IMG/VR virus record: IMGVR_UViG_3300028589_000034
Coordinates: 1-28,767 of that record
Length of the DNA: 28,767 bases
Direction: 5' to 3' (one strand)
Source of the DNA: a virus
Within the stretch, counting starts at the first letter, position 1. Each line of letters opens with the position of its first letter. This document shows positions 6,685 through 12,937 of this stretch, piece by piece. The notes beneath the pieces were generated by a model that saw only the letters and a program-made list of their open reading frames with translations, ran no database searches and was not told the origin of the DNA. The position numbers and the translations under genes were made by a program.

Positions 6685-7719
6685 TTACGCTGATTCGGCG
6701 AACGGGTCGTCGTCGTATTGGGGTGGCGATTCCTCGGTCTTGTGAGCGGCAACCATGTCCGGTTCGGCTGCTGTCATTGGATTGAAGCCGCCAGAGGACA
6801 TGTCGAGGTCATCTTCTTGACCCTGGTTGCGAGCTGCCGCCTGGGCATCGAATTCCTGGGCCGAGCTGCGGGCCATGTCGATGAATTGTTGGCCGAGGGC
6901 TTTTTTGATTTTTGGTGTCAGTGCTGACCAGAGTTCTTCGACCTTCGCCAGGCCTTCTGCTGTGTGGCTGAGGATCGTGTTGCGGGCGCGCTCGACTTCT
7001 GGGTCGAGTTTTGCGCCGCCGTCTACCCAGCGACGGATCGCAAGGCCTTCCTTGGCACCCAGGTAACCGTCTGGTTTATCAATGATCCCAAGCAAGTCAG
7101 CAGGACATTTGAGGATGTCGCGCCGAGTCCCTTGATCGTGAATCATCACGCTTGCCGTAAGCTCAAACATAAAATTCTTCTCGCAGATCGGCTGGATGCC
7201 AAGGCTTTGCGGCGCCCGAGGATCCTTGAAGCTGGTCTTCTCCCTGGCGCGCAGGCACACGATGATGTGCATGTCGCAGGTCAGCAGCGTATTCATGAAG
7301 CGCTTATGCTCGCGCTTGGCCTTCTTCCAGTTGGCGACCTTGCCGCCGTCATCGGCGATGTCTTCGCAACCGCCTTCGCCTTCCCACTCCAGGGATGCAG
7401 AGTCGATGACAAGCACTTCTACACCTGCTTCCTGAAACTCTTTGATAGCAGCGGCGTAGCGTGATGGCGAGAAAGGCGCGTAGAGATCGCCGATCAGGAA
7501 CTTATTAACGGCGCTGTCTTTGCCGACAAGGCTGTCGCTGTACAAGCTGCCGCGCTTGTTCTCGGCATCCAGCAAGCCAACCTTCTTGCTGTTGCCGCCA
7601 GCGAGTCCCCAGGCCATTTGCAGGGCGGTGTAGGTCTTGCCTGATCCTGATACGCCGGAGATGCCGAATACGAGCCTGGCGCCTTCACGCTCAGCTTCGC
7701 GGATATTTAGAATGCTCAT
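6685..7719 (-). CDS. Sak4-like RecA-fold ATPase (phage single-strand annealing/recombination)
   Basis: A 344-residue ATPase. The Walker A motif is GVSGSGKT (about 20-27), and VLVIDSAS (about 98-105) is Walker B. This is the AAA_24/Sak4 layout: RecA-like core of about 230 residues, then a variable C-terminus. Sak4 proteins act in phage recombination, usually with an SSB. Here the acidic C-terminus ends YDDDPFAESA, resembling the SSB tail. Start chosen at 7719 (MSILNIREAE) because it overlaps the HNH stop as ATGA; METSTNGDS upstream lies inside the HNH gene. A PD-(D/E)XK exonuclease two genes upstream would complete a recombination module. Ends before an intrinsic terminator. Confidence 0.85.
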   Translation of the reverse strand: MSILNIREAEREGARLVFGISGVSGSGKTYTALQMAWGLAGGNSKKVGLLDAENKRGSLYSDSLVGKDSAVNKFLIGDLYAPFSPSRYAAAIKEFQEAGVEVLVIDSASLEWEGEGGCEDIADDGGKVANWKKAKREHKRFMNTLLTCDMHIIVCLRAREKTSFKDPRAPQSLGIQPICEKNFMFELTASVMIHDQGTRRDILKCPADLLGIIDKPDGYLGAKEGLAIRRWVDGGAKLDPEVERARNTILSHTAEGLAKVEELWSALTPKIKKALGQQFIDMARSSAQEFDAQAAARNQGQEDDLDMSSGGFNPMTAAEPDMVAAHKTEESPPQYDDDPFAESA

Positions 7720-8189
7720 GCTGTCACCATTGGTAGATGTTTCCATTTATGGCCGAGCTTCGCCCTGCGGATAGTTCCAGGGTTCATACCGAAATGCTTG
7801 GCCCAATATTCGCAGCTCTTAGGGCTGCGCCTGATCATCATTACGTCTTCTTCGGTCAGCTTGCGCTGATAGCATGCTTCACCGAATGGCTGCTTATTCC
7901 GCTGCTTGGCCATCATGTCGTGCACGTTGTCTTTCTGCGTGCCGATGAATAGGTGGCTAGGATTCACGCAGCATCTAACGTCGCATTTGTGCAGGACATT
8001 CAGGCCTTCCGGTATATCGCCGACATTCAGCACCCAAGAAATCCTGTGTGCTCGAATTTGCCGGATATCCCGTGCACCCATCATGCCGTAGCCTTTACCG
8101 CAAACAGATCCAGTCCATATCCAGCAGCCGGACTCGGGCACAGCCTGGTAGCTGCTTTCAAACTTTTCTCTCGTTGTCCTTTTTCTCAT
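7716..8189 (-). CDS. HNH endonuclease (HNH_3 type, free-standing homing-like)
   Basis: A 157-residue protein with ESGCWIWTG (about 19-27), then AHRISWVLNVGDIPEGLNVL, HKCDVRCCVNPSHLFIGT and DNVHDMMAKQR, the classic HNH_3 arrangement with His and Asn metal/catalytic residues. The C-terminal part (LTEEDVMMIRRS ... WAKHFGMNPGTIRRAKLG) is a helix-turn-helix for DNA recognition. Start at 8189 (MRKRTTREKF) lies after the U-tract of the upstream RNA hairpin; the longer frame would run through it. The stop overlaps the Sak4 start (ATGA), so it is inserted without breaking operon coupling. Probably a selfish nuclease. Confidence 0.85.
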   Translation of the reverse strand: MRKRTTREKFESSYQAVPESGCWIWTGSVCGKGYGMMGARDIRQIRAHRISWVLNVGDIPEGLNVLHKCDVRCCVNPSHLFIGTQKDNVHDMMAKQRNKQPFGEACYQRKLTEEDVMMIRRSPKSCEYWAKHFGMNPGTIRRAKLGHKWKHLPMVTA

Positions 8190-8197
8190 ATCGCACC

Positions 8198-8306
8198 AAA
8201 AGAAAAAGGCTGTGCACTCGGTCCGGGTCAGAGAAGGGCGAAGTAACCCAACCGGATAAATGCACAGCCTTTTGCTCACTTCGTTTTGCGGCTCTGACCC
8301 CGCTAG
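8198..8306 (-). ncRNA. Candidate structured RNA E2: pseudoknot/terminator upstream of HNH gene
   Basis: On the - strand a 5' arm (GGGTCAGAG 8300-8292, CGAAGT 8283-8278) precedes a perfect 13-bp hairpin (AAAAGGCTGTGCA 8273-8261 with TGCACAGCCTTTT 8216-8204). The 44-base loop contains ACTTCG (8244-8239) and CTCTGACCC (8233-8225), exact complements of the 5' arm in nested order. Arm-loop pairing and the hairpin together form an H-type pseudoknot, or compete, because the loop CTCTGACCC also partly pairs within the loop. A T-rich tract follows (8207-8198). An extended -10 promoter lies just upstream. No known RNA family was recognised. Confidence 0.6.
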
Positions 8307-8311
8307 ATGGA

Positions 8312-8320
8312 ACTATATCA
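8312..8320 (-). promoter_or_regulatory. Extended -10 promoter candidate for RNA E2
   Basis: TGATATAGT on the - strand (8320-8312) is a TG-n-TATAGT extended -10 element; its TGA is the stop codon of the upstream gene. No good -35 is seen 17 bases upstream. The same TGATATAGT occurs at 10124-10116. The expected start at about 8305 would give an RNA of about 110 bases ending at the U-tract. Confidence 0.5.
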
Positions 8321-8860
8321 CGCCGGATCGCTGTCGTCTGTGATTTCGAATTTGCGGTAGCCGGCGTCGATGGCTTTCGCGTAGTCAGCCTTCCTGCCAC
8401 TCGAAATGATCGGCCAAGTCTCGCGGCCTTCGTTCCAGTTGATGGTGAAGTACAGGTCTGCGATTTCACGATCACGAACTTCCGCCGCGATTTGCTCTGG
8501 CGTGCGAATCGGCCGAAAGAAAAACGGCTCAGCGCAACCGCACCAGGTGCCATTCTCGTAAGTGAACAACGCCGTCTCGCTGCCGTTATGGTTAGGTTTG
8601 ACCGCGAACACTTCGACGCGCTGCCATTCGTGGACGCGCCTGTATTCGCAGATGATGCCGACTGGCGGCACGATTTCGCCGGTCCATGCGGCAATCTCCA
8701 GGCAGATGATGCGCGGATCATCCATCGGATTATCTTGCCAGGATGATTCAATCCATTGGCCGTCCTGGCCCATGTAGCTTAGCACTCCACCTTCACGCTT
8801 CAGATAAGCAATATCTGCGTGCGTTGTGCCATCTGGAACTTGAATTTGTACCGTTCGCAT
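8318..8860 (-). CDS. Hypothetical phage protein with RTPEQIAAE module (180 aa)
   Basis: Starts MRTVQIQVPDGTTHADIAYL; the middle carries PPVGIICEYRR ... WQRVEVFAVK ... CAEPFFFRPIRTPEQIAAE, a module recurrent in small phage proteins of Gammaproteobacteria, and the C-terminus ends with KADYAKAIDAGYRKFE. No enzyme motif is known for the family. The ATG at 8860 overlaps the exonuclease stop (TGATG); a GTG three bases earlier is possible. Its stop codon forms part of the extended -10 element that precedes RNA E2. Confidence 0.75.
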   Translation of the reverse strand: MRTVQIQVPDGTTHADIAYLKREGGVLSYMGQDGQWIESSWQDNPMDDPRIICLEIAAWTGEIVPPVGIICEYRRVHEWQRVEVFAVKPNHNGSETALFTYENGTWCGCAEPFFFRPIRTPEQIAAEVRDREIADLYFTINWNEGRETWPIISSGRKADYAKAIDAGYRKFEITDDSDPA

Positions 8861-9861
8861 CACAAAACCCCCTCACGTTTAAGCACGTACTCAGAAATCG
8901 GCAAATCCTCAGCCGCACCCAAGCCAGGCCAAATATTGGCGTCACGACATACTCGATACTTCTTGATGGCTGCCGCCAATTGTTTGCGACCGAGCTGCCA
9001 GGCTGACGGCTGTTCGACATGCCACTCAGACGACGACGGATCAATGCGACCACTACGCGACCGCTCCATGATGACGAAAGTTTTACAGAGGTACGGCACA
9101 TCCTTCTCCTGAGCCAGAATCGCATAGCCAGCCGGGTAGTGACCGTAGGCCTGCTTGAACAGCTCACACTCCATGACGGCGCGCATCGGGTAGCCGTATT
9201 CGGTAGCCTTGCGTCCGAACTTCTCTGGCTCGGCATCCAGGGTGGACTTGTAATTGACCAGCCATTCGCCAGCAGTGATCAGATCCGGACGACACTTGAA
9301 CTCGTCAGTCACAATCGACATTTCCGAGAAGCCGCCTTCGAACATCTTGGCGCGGTCTTCGTCCAGCATCAGTGAGTGACGCATTGCCTGGATTTTGTCG
9401 TAGTCGGCGGCCGGGATGAATTCGAGATCATCGCGAAGTGCGGCCGTCCGCTCAATGCGATACTTATCGCGCTCAACGTCTTCAATGTGAACAGCTTCCT
9501 TGGTCTCCAGGATCCGCTCAATCAACTCGGCATTGGTGCCGGATACCTTCATGCCGCGATCCTTGAGCCAGTCCTTGTAATCCTGGCCCTTAGTCATGAT
9601 CGACTCGTAGATGCTCGGGTCGAAGTCACGGCAGTAAGCTTCAGCGAACCGCTCAGGCTCCAGCATCATGGCGTGCGACCAGATGCCGAAGTCCAGGGCT
9701 TTGCGACCAGGGATCTCGCCGAACATGGCTTTGGCTGCGGAGTGGACGTAGAGACGATGCAGGAAGCTACCTGAGCGCTGAGGCAGGGCTTGGTAGTCCT
9801 CGTTGCTCAGGGCATCAGGCGTGAAGATGCGGATTGATGTGGTGATGGGTTTGGCGGTCAT
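8860..9861 (-). CDS. PD-(D/E)XK exonuclease, RecE/Cas4-like, with internal SAP-like segment
   Basis: A 333-residue protein with the order of phage RecE-like nucleases: LSNEDYQALP near the N-terminus, ALDFGIWSHAMMLEPERF (about 55-72), CRPDLI (Asp193), then WLVNYKST and a Tyr/Gln-rich helix (YGYPMRAVMECELFKQAYG). The family's usual DxK here reads Asn203-Tyr-Lys205, so one catalytic acid appears replaced. Residues about 95-119 (YKDWLKDRGMKVSGTNAELI) match a SAP DNA-binding motif inserted in the fold. It would resect DNA ends for the Sak4-like annealing ATPase two genes downstream. Coupled to neighbours by ATGA and TGATG. Confidence 0.8.
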   Translation of the reverse strand: MTAKPITTSIRIFTPDALSNEDYQALPQRSGSFLHRLYVHSAAKAMFGEIPGRKALDFGIWSHAMMLEPERFAEAYCRDFDPSIYESIMTKGQDYKDWLKDRGMKVSGTNAELIERILETKEAVHIEDVERDKYRIERTAALRDDLEFIPAADYDKIQAMRHSLMLDEDRAKMFEGGFSEMSIVTDEFKCRPDLITAGEWLVNYKSTLDAEPEKFGRKATEYGYPMRAVMECELFKQAYGHYPAGYAILAQEKDVPYLCKTFVIMERSRSGRIDPSSSEWHVEQPSAWQLGRKQLAAAIKKYRVCRDANIWPGLGAAEDLPISEYVLKREGVL

Positions 9862-10082
9862 TTGGCGCGCTCCGCAAGCATGGCGTCAGCCATCTGGTAC
9901 GCAGTTTCTGCTTGGCACTTGATCAGCGCATCACCTCCCGAATACTGTTCTTCGATCTCCCAATAAACGGTTGTTAACGATGCCATCGCCTTTGCCGCGA
10001 AGTAATCGCGTAGGCTCATACCCTTAAAGCCGTAATCGGACTCTTTCGGAAACGCCGGACCGCCGTTATCTTTCTTGCTCAT
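9858..10082 (-). CDS. Small conserved phage protein (GGPAFP type, 74 aa)
   Basis: Starts MSKKDNGGPAFPKESDYGFK, followed by GMSLRDYFAAKAMASL. NGGPAFP ... GMSLRDYFA is a widely recurring phage signature of unknown function. Start at 10082 is chosen because GACAGGGGCAAG lies at the correct distance; the longer frame from a TTG at 10109 includes this ribosome-binding site. Ends in an ATGA overlap with the exonuclease. Confidence 0.8.
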   Translation of the reverse strand: MSKKDNGGPAFPKESDYGFKGMSLRDYFAAKAMASLTTVYWEIEEQYSGGDALIKCQAETAYQMADAMLAERAK

Positions 10083-10115
10083 CTTTCTTGCCCCTGTCAT
10101 AGGATTCAAGCGGCG

Positions 10116-10124
10116 ACTATATCA
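10116..10124 (-). promoter_or_regulatory. Extended -10 promoter candidate
   Basis: TGATATAGT (10124-10116, - strand) lies in the 63-base gap after the GHKL ATPase and before the GGPAFP-type gene. No consensus -35 is present at 16-18 bases. It is identical to the element before RNA E2, which makes it a plausible weak or activator-dependent promoter for the recombination genes. Confidence 0.45.
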
Positions 10125-10145
10125 CCGCTTTGATTGAGATAGTAG

Positions 10146-11240
10146 TTATTTGAGGCGCCAATCAGCGGCGACAGCGATCACGCCACGGAAAGCGATTCGC
10201 AGTGGATGACTCATACCACGCTGGTTCTGCTCAGCCCAGGCCTTCAGGTACTCTTGCGGAGTTGCTACGCGGACCAGATGACCGACACTCGCTTCGTAGC
10301 TGGCCGACTTGGTGAGCGCCGAGTAATAGCCGCCGCCGACGTATACAGTCTTGGTCATACCCTTGGCGACGGCCGCCTCCATTTCTTTCTGCGTGCTTAC
10401 CGCGATGGCACCAGGGTTGTTCTTCTGGAACTGGCGGAAGCAGGCCTCTTTGACCAACTCCGGGCAGCCGTGCTCGGCGTATTCCAGATCCGGCGTATTG
10501 GCCTCCATCAGCTCGGCGATGCGATCCCACTGTTTCGTCGAGAACCACATGTCCTTGGCTTGCCACTTGACGTCAAAGTCGCTGACGGTCATACGGTCCC
10601 GCTCAAGCTTCAGGTATTCCGGCTTCATGTCGTAGCCGAAGGACAGCTTGGTATCGCAGACGAACAGGCCGCCGACGTACAGCTTGCCAGGGCGGCTCGG
10701 CAAGATGTTGCCGCGACCGGTTTCGATGATGTCATCCATCTCGTCTTGCATCAGCAAGCAGCTATCACGGATATCGCTCGCCTGCTGATGGCTCAAGCCG
10801 CCGATGACGAACTCCAGACCCTGGCCGACACGCTCAGCTGGATGCTCGGTGATGCACAGCACTTCGTCGCCGTAGTTTTCGCTGTGAACGAAAGACGGAA
10901 CCCAGTCGTAGTAGCCATTGCGCACGTAGACCGGCAGACCTTCGCGAGTCAGAACCAGCAGGGCAATCTTGTAGCCCTCGCCAAAGCTGCCGATCTTGTC
11001 GGCTTTGTCGGCCTTGCTGGTGGCGCCCAAGATCAAAGTGCGTGACTCAAGGCTTGATTCGCGACTGGTGATCGTCAGTGTGTCGCCGTAGAACGAATAC
11101 TCGAACGGCGAGTCGCTGTCGATGGCGTTCTGGATCAGCTCCTTGACTGCCTCGCGCACGCCCCAGTGACGGACGTAGTCTCTGGACAGCGGGAGTTCGA
11201 TAGTGCGGGATGTCTGGTGCTGCATGGCTACTGCGTTCAT
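10146..11240 (-). CDS. GHKL-type ATPase (rIIA/MORC-like fold)
   Basis: A 364-residue protein. REAVKELIQNAIDSD (about 29-43) is an N-box with Glu34, Asn38 and Asp41, and KIGSFGEGYKIALLVL (about 82-97) is a G-box, so the N-terminus is a Bergerat-fold ATP-binding domain. The DxGxG motif expected between them is not visible (TSRESSLESR in its place). The rest is an unassigned alpha/beta domain. GHKL ATPases in phages include the T4 rIIA protein; this one is about half that length. Start at 11240 follows a canonical GACAGGAGCA block. Placed between nuclease genes; role unknown, perhaps host-defence interaction or DNA transactions. Confidence 0.75.
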   Translation of the reverse strand: MNAVAMQHQTSRTIELPLSRDYVRHWGVREAVKELIQNAIDSDSPFEYSFYGDTLTITSRESSLESRTLILGATSKADKADKIGSFGEGYKIALLVLTREGLPVYVRNGYYDWVPSFVHSENYGDEVLCITEHPAERVGQGLEFVIGGLSHQQASDIRDSCLLMQDEMDDIIETGRGNILPSRPGKLYVGGLFVCDTKLSFGYDMKPEYLKLERDRMTVSDFDVKWQAKDMWFSTKQWDRIAELMEANTPDLEYAEHGCPELVKEACFRQFQKNNPGAIAVSTQKEMEAAVAKGMTKTVYVGGGYYSALTKSASYEASVGHLVRVATPQEYLKAWAEQNQRGMSHPLRIAFRGVIAVAADWRLK

Positions 11241-11288
11241 GTGTTGCTCCTGTCAGGGGATTTGAATGGTGCCGTTATTTAGTTGCGC

Positions 11289-11537
11289 CTAGCTCGGATA
11301 GCCGGCCTGACGCTTTAAAAGCCGCGCCACCAGCGGATAAGCAGCGCTACGGAGTTGTCGAGTGGCTTCGCAGTAGCCGAGCCACGCGTCGTCCGTACTA
11401 GGGTCTATGTAGTGATGGAACTGTCCGTTGATGATCATCGGACCGAGGTTGTAGCCCTTGGGCCCCGCCCATGATTCGAAGGCAGCTTTGGAATTGGCGT
11501 CCCTTAGATCATGCATGGGGTTTTGAATGGCGATCAT
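11289..11537 (-). CDS. Hypothetical small protein (82 aa)
   Basis: First gene after the promoter at 11571-11599. It starts MIAIQNPMHDLRDANSKAAF behind ACGAGGCAAGCGAA, so the ribosome-binding site is GAGG. The middle has YNLGPMIINGQFHHYIDPS and the C-terminus is a basic helix (RQLRSAAYPLVARLLKRQAG). No recognised family. It is not coupled to the GHKL gene, which has its own GACAGGAGCA site 48 bases on. Confidence 0.65.
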   Translation of the reverse strand: MIAIQNPMHDLRDANSKAAFESWAGPKGYNLGPMIINGQFHHYIDPSTDDAWLGYCEATRQLRSAAYPLVARLLKRQAGYPS

Positions 11538-11570
11538 TTCGCTTGCCTCGTTGCTCGTTTCGTTAAGCAG

Positions 11571-11599
11571 AGACTATCCCCGAATAATCATTATGTCAA
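11571..11599 (-). promoter_or_regulatory. Sigma-70 promoter with palindromic spacer; -35 overlaps stop codon
   Basis: TTGACA (11599-11594) and TAGTCT (11576-11571) on the - strand are spaced by 17 bases. The spacer starts inside ATAATGATTAT (11594-11584), a perfect palindrome around one central base and a likely operator. The TGA of TTGACA is the stop codon of the VRR-NUC gene. The leader TTAACGAAACGA matches that of the 6592 promoter. Confidence 0.85.
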
Positions 11600-11991
11600 C
11601 CACGCAACCGAACAAACTCAAGATAATCGGCGTAGGCCAATTTGAATTGCTCGAAGCCGTAGACGATGGCGGCGAAACCGCCCGAGTCGGCAACGGCTTG
11701 TAGGAACTCGCGCTGGTCCTTGCTGACCTTGCACTTCGATTTGTCCAGCCGTTTGAGTTCGAACGCCCCGCGAACCAGGCCGAAGTCGATGATGTCTGAG
11801 ACGCCGGACTTGACCCCCATCTTCTGGCGCTTCTGCATGTAGCTGGCTGTCGCCTTGGTCTCGTTCGGCGTGTGCCATATAAGCTGCCAGCGCTCCGGGT
11901 AGTTGTATTGCAGCCAGGACGCACAGTCGATCTGCTCGATGGTTTCGACGCGGCATTCGCCTCGATAGCCGCTGTCGTAGATGTGGATCAT
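11596..11991 (-). CDS. VRR-NUC-type endonuclease
   Basis: A 131-residue single-domain nuclease. ETIEQIDCASWL (about 16-27), GVKSGVSDIIDF (Asp66), AFELKRLDKSKCKVSKDQREFL (Glu78-Leu-Lys80, Gln93) and a final VYGFEQF follow the VRR-NUC layout of the PD-(D/E)XK superfamily, whose members include structure-specific nucleases and phage resolvase-like enzymes. All key residues look present. It likely trims or resolves branched DNA beside the SF2 helicase encoded upstream. ATG overlaps the previous stop (ATGA); its own stop lies in the next promoter's -35 box. Confidence 0.8.
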   Translation of the reverse strand: MIHIYDSGYRGECRVETIEQIDCASWLQYNYPERWQLIWHTPNETKATASYMQKRQKMGVKSGVSDIIDFGLVRGAFELKRLDKSKCKVSKDQREFLQAVADSGGFAAIVYGFEQFKLAYADYLEFVRLRG

Positions 11992-12356
11992 GCGAGATGA
12001 ATCCCATGACCGAGATGCGGCATTCCGTAGTCAGCGATGCTTGGCACGTAGCCGATAGTCGGGCACCACAGGCTGCCGTCAGAATACGTGACGATCCAAT
12101 GCGAGTGCCTGGCGTACTTCTCGCCGCGACAACGGCGGATCCCCCAAGCTGGATTGGTGGCTTTTTCTGCGCGGATTTCCAGTGCGGCAAGGGTTGCCAG
12201 GAGATCCTTGTAGCTGCTGGCGCCTGGCTTGCGACCCAGAGCCTGTCGCCACGCCTCTTCCGCTCGGTCGTATGACAGGCCGACTAGGGTTGCTATCGCG
12301 CCGATGCCGCAATCATTGTCCGTCCGCTGATATACGCCCCAGCCGTCCCAGTTCAT
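11988..12356 (-). CDS. C39-like cysteine peptidase-fold protein
   Basis: A 122-residue protein with YQRTDNDCGIGAIATLVG (Gln10, Cys16) and HSHWIVTYSDGSLWCP (His86, Asp93), the Gln/Cys/His/Asp order of C39-like peptidases. It is compact with no transporter or leader domain, so it may cleave or simply bind a peptide. Start at 12356 (MNWDGWGVYQ) is the ATG overlapping the MmcB-like stop (ATGA), with AGGCCGG upstream. Sited between two nuclease genes, unlike the other C39-like gene at the operon's end (3250-3720). Confidence 0.7.
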   Translation of the reverse strand: MNWDGWGVYQRTDNDCGIGAIATLVGLSYDRAEEAWRQALGRKPGASSYKDLLATLAALEIRAEKATNPAWGIRRCRGEKYARHSHWIVTYSDGSLWCPTIGYVPSIADYGMPHLGHGIHLA

Positions 12357-12937
12357 GAGCCGGCCTCCAGTTTCCGATAAGCATCCCACATCCGCAGACT
12401 GGCGTGCCTGGCAAGAGTCAGGACGTGCTCAGGCTCAAGTATCTCGGCGGCACGATCCGGCTTGGCTATGCGCTTTAACTCGGCAACGACCTGGCCGCCA
12501 ACATAATCAAGCAGGATGATTCCTGAATGCATGGATCCAGCCTGATCCGCCATGCCGTCAGTCCATATCGACTTCGGCAGGCAGTAGTAATGCTTCCAGA
12601 CTTTTCGCGGCCACGGCCTACGCACTCGGTCGGCCTTGCGCAGCCAGTAATCCTGCCAACTGGTCCCGGTAATCGCCTCGGCTTCCATTGGCGTGTAGTA
12701 CCACTTTTCCTTGTCGAAGTCGGCACGGAAGTCTGACCGACTGATTTTGATCTCGACGTCGATGATGCGCATGTCTTTTGTCACGGCCAGCAGGTCGCAC
12801 TCATGACCCGTCCAGCCGCAAGTCGGAATCGCCATCATGAACTTGCCTTCGAACATCTTGGACAGGGCGGCGCCGATCAGTTTTTCAGACCACCTGAAGC
12901 CGTCTGGAAGCGGTTCCTTTTTTGCGGTGAATGTCAT
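12353..12937 (-). CDS. MmcB-like PD-(D/E)XK nuclease-fold protein
   Basis: A 194-residue protein. GHECDLLAVTKDMRIIDVEIKISRSDFRADFDKEKWYYTP (about 45-83) contains Asp48 and Glu62-Ile-Lys64 followed by the SRSDF ... KW module characteristic of MmcB-family repair proteins and related nucleases. The C-terminal third is helical. It probably cuts or binds damaged or foreign DNA; the substrate is unknown. It starts at the ATG overlapping the SF2 helicase stop (ATGA) and ends in an ATGA overlap. Confidence 0.75.
   Translation of the reverse strand: MTFTAKKEPLPDGFRWSEKLIGAALSKMFEGKFMMAIPTCGWTGHECDLLAVTKDMRIIDVEIKISRSDFRADFDKEKWYYTPMEAEAITGTSWQDYWLRKADRVRRPWPRKVWKHYYCLPKSIWTDGMADQAGSMHSGIILLDYVGGQVVAELKRIAKPDRAAEILEPEHVLTLARHASLRMWDAYRKLEAGS

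Noticed and set aside
6964-7464. 166-codon + strand frame
   Set aside because: Lies opposite the Sak4-like gene with no start signal and no recognisable protein features.
8048-8746. 232-codon + strand frame
   Set aside because: Runs antisense through two real genes and RNA E2, with no ribosome-binding site.
10206-11045. 279-codon open frame on the + strand
   Set aside because: It is antisense to the GHKL ATPase, which has clear motifs and a canonical ribosome-binding site; this frame has neither.
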